Both the position numbers and the translations under genes were made by a program. Under the pieces are notes generated by a model. That model saw nothing but the letters and a program-made list of their open reading frames with translations, was not told the origin of the DNA and ran no database searches. Source: Modicisalibacter sp049808615 (GTDB taxonomy: Bacteria > Pseudomonadota > Gammaproteobacteria > Pseudomonadales > Halomonadaceae). From it: a stretch of DNA of 64,000 nucleotides. The stretch is from contig NZ_JBNCAN010000004.1 in the NCBI RefSeq assembly GCF_049808615.1, positions 147,608-211,607 of the forward strand. The letters run 5' to 3'. Of the stretch, positions 63,101 to 64,000 are shown piece after piece. How positions within the stretch are numbered: the stretch's first letter is position 1; the number at the start of each line of letters is the position of its first letter.

Positions 63101-63324
63101 AGAGGGTAAACGGCTGCGCTCCGCCGTTATCTGGCGGTTCCCAGGGCCAGTATGGGGGCGCGAATTGGAGATTCACGATATTTTGGATAACCCGAACCTG
63201 CTGAGCAGCCGAGCATTAGAGCGTATAACCTCGACAGAGGTAGCCGCCGGGGCAGCAAACCCGACGGAGTTCTCGATCTGTATCCCCATTGCTATTTGAT
63301 GCCAACTTTTCATGAAACAACGCT
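63101..63324. other. Gene-free stretch after cyoD
   Basis: Downstream of cyoD only a short inverted repeat AACGGC/GCCGTT (near 63107-63127) is visible. No ORF, operator or repeat-family member was recognised here. It marks the border between the GC-rich core and the AT-richer terminal segment. Confidence 0.5.
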
Positions 63325-63972
63325 TTATGCGCCACTTTCGTGGCAATAATCAAGCCACGCATTTGCTGCCTTGGGCGGTATTCCACCAACGATCCTATCA
63401 AACACTTTTAGCGCTTCTGCTTCCGTGTGGTACCCATTGACAACACTAGGGAAATAACGCGCACATGAACGCCACATGACACCCCCCGGTGCCTTCGCTT
63501 GTTGTAATTGAACTATTGCAGACTCGTAGCCTAGTGCGGCTAAACAAGCAAGACGATGCTGCCCGGTCGAAGCAGCGATTATCCAGTCATTCTCATCTGC
63601 CCAGACAGTACCCGTCATCCACTCGCATTTTTCCGAAGCATAACCGTGCTTTTTTATCGACTCATACAACTTTGTTAACCTCAGGTATTCAAGATAAAGC
63701 TTTTCCCAATTTATTGGACCAAATTCACTTCCCCCAATAAACTCGTCCCTGTAGGCCCCTTGTTCCTTATCCTCTCTCTGATAAATTTTTTTGAGGTAAG
63801 TGCAATATTCTTCAGGGGTTTTGCACGACCAAAGAGGTGTAGCTGCAAGAGCAGGGAGCTTATCGAATTCGGCATAGCTAGCCCGGATATTGCACCGGGC
63901 CGGCCAGACGCTCCCAGATTCCAGGCTCGGTGGGGATGATGGCGATCGGGGTTGAGATTGGCTATTTCTTGA
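63325..63972 (-). pseudogene. 5'-truncated ParB-like 'GxHRLA' protein, polysaccharide-locus type
   Basis: A minus-strand frame is open from 63972 to a stop at 63325 (about 215 residues) with no in-frame ATG upstream of 63669. Only a TTG at 63669, with TGAGG 9 nt before it, could start it. Yet the sequence upstream is itself protein-like (EYCTYLKKIYQREDKE, GPINWEKLYLEYLRLTKL). It continues into WIIAASTGQHRLACLAALGYE, a ParB/Srx-like motif common in surface polysaccharide clusters. The first 30 or so codons (SQPRSPSSPPSLES) look unrelated. This suggests a gene truncated at its 5' end. Base composition is visibly AT-richer than the rest of the window. Confidence 0.6.
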
Positions 63973-64000
63973 TCAATTTCCTGGCTTCAGGGCGCACTTC

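Noticed and set aside
63962..64000. Twelve-codon minus-strand frame ending EVRPEARKLIKK-stop at the window edge
   Set aside because: It looks like the C-terminus of a real gene outside the window, but 12 residues are too few to assign.
1..64000. CRISPR arrays, tRNA or rRNA genes, prophage or integrase genes
   Set aside because: No regularly spaced repeats, cloverleaf sequences, rRNA segments or integrase-like proteins were recognised in the window.

Overview
The window is about 64 kb of GC-rich, gene-dense chromosomal DNA from a gammaproteobacterium, most likely a member of the Halomonadaceae (Halomonas-like). This rests on gene content and order: rpe/gph with trpE-G-D-C, miaB-phoH-ybeY-corC-lnt, leuS-lptE-holA, serS-crcB, a hutCIGUH operon and a cyoABCD quinol oxidase. 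The assignment is inferred from protein sequence and synteny; no rRNA, tRNA gene or CRISPR array was seen.

Layout. 1-9.8 kb: 3' end of a BtuB-like receptor, a sulfite dehydrogenase with its cytochrome c, periplasmic glucan protein OpgD, a radical SAM gene behind a near-ideal LexA box, a winged-helix protein, cobO, a BtuF-like cobalamin-binding protein, a SIMPL-domain protein, serS and crcB. 10-15 kb: a very large YdiJ-type FAD/Fe-S dehydrogenase and an NhaP/RCK-type antiporter. 15-23 kb (minus strand): rpe, GIY-YIG, PQQ-type sugar dehydrogenase, cytochrome c, gph, trpE, trpG, trpD, trpC. 23-29 kb: gamma-glutamyltransferase and the sulfate ABC transporter operon. 29-43 kb: lipoprotein, tpm, DUF1820, miaB, phoH, ybeY, corC, lnt, ybeL, leuS, lptE, holA and an MFS transporter. 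43-52.6 kb: histidine utilisation (hutC, then hutI-hutG-hutU-hutH) running into a YuiF-type permease and a PhyH-type dioxygenase. 52.7-56.2 kb: a divergent LysR regulator facing a second YuiF-type permease and a second, different 2-oxoglutarate/Fe(II) oxygenase. 56-63 kb: two small DUF proteins, an FMN-dependent glutamate-synthase-like protein and cyoABCD. The last kilobase is AT-richer and holds a 5'-truncated ORF of a type seen in polysaccharide loci.

How the genes work together. The hut enzymes convert histidine to glutamate, and two HutC-type operators flank the hutI promoter region. The YuiF permease in the same operon probably imports the substrate. The duplicated 'permease + 2OG-Fe(II) oxygenase' arrangement just downstream, with its own LysR regulator, is the best candidate here for an undescribed system: uptake and oxidative modification of a free amino acid or a histidine-like compound. 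The second oxygenase keeps the HxD...H iron triad but otherwise resembles, from memory, the free-amino-acid halogenase/hydroxylase family.

A second theme is five dispersed short intergenic elements (near 2.2, 30.5, 35.3, 43.3 and 43.6 kb). They have terminal inverted repeats and target-site-like flanks typical of the IS5 family (TTAG, CTAG, TTA), and each carries an internal hairpin with a 5-nt loop whose arms differ between copies but still pair. One of them has displaced the region upstream of hutC, and another separates corC from lnt.
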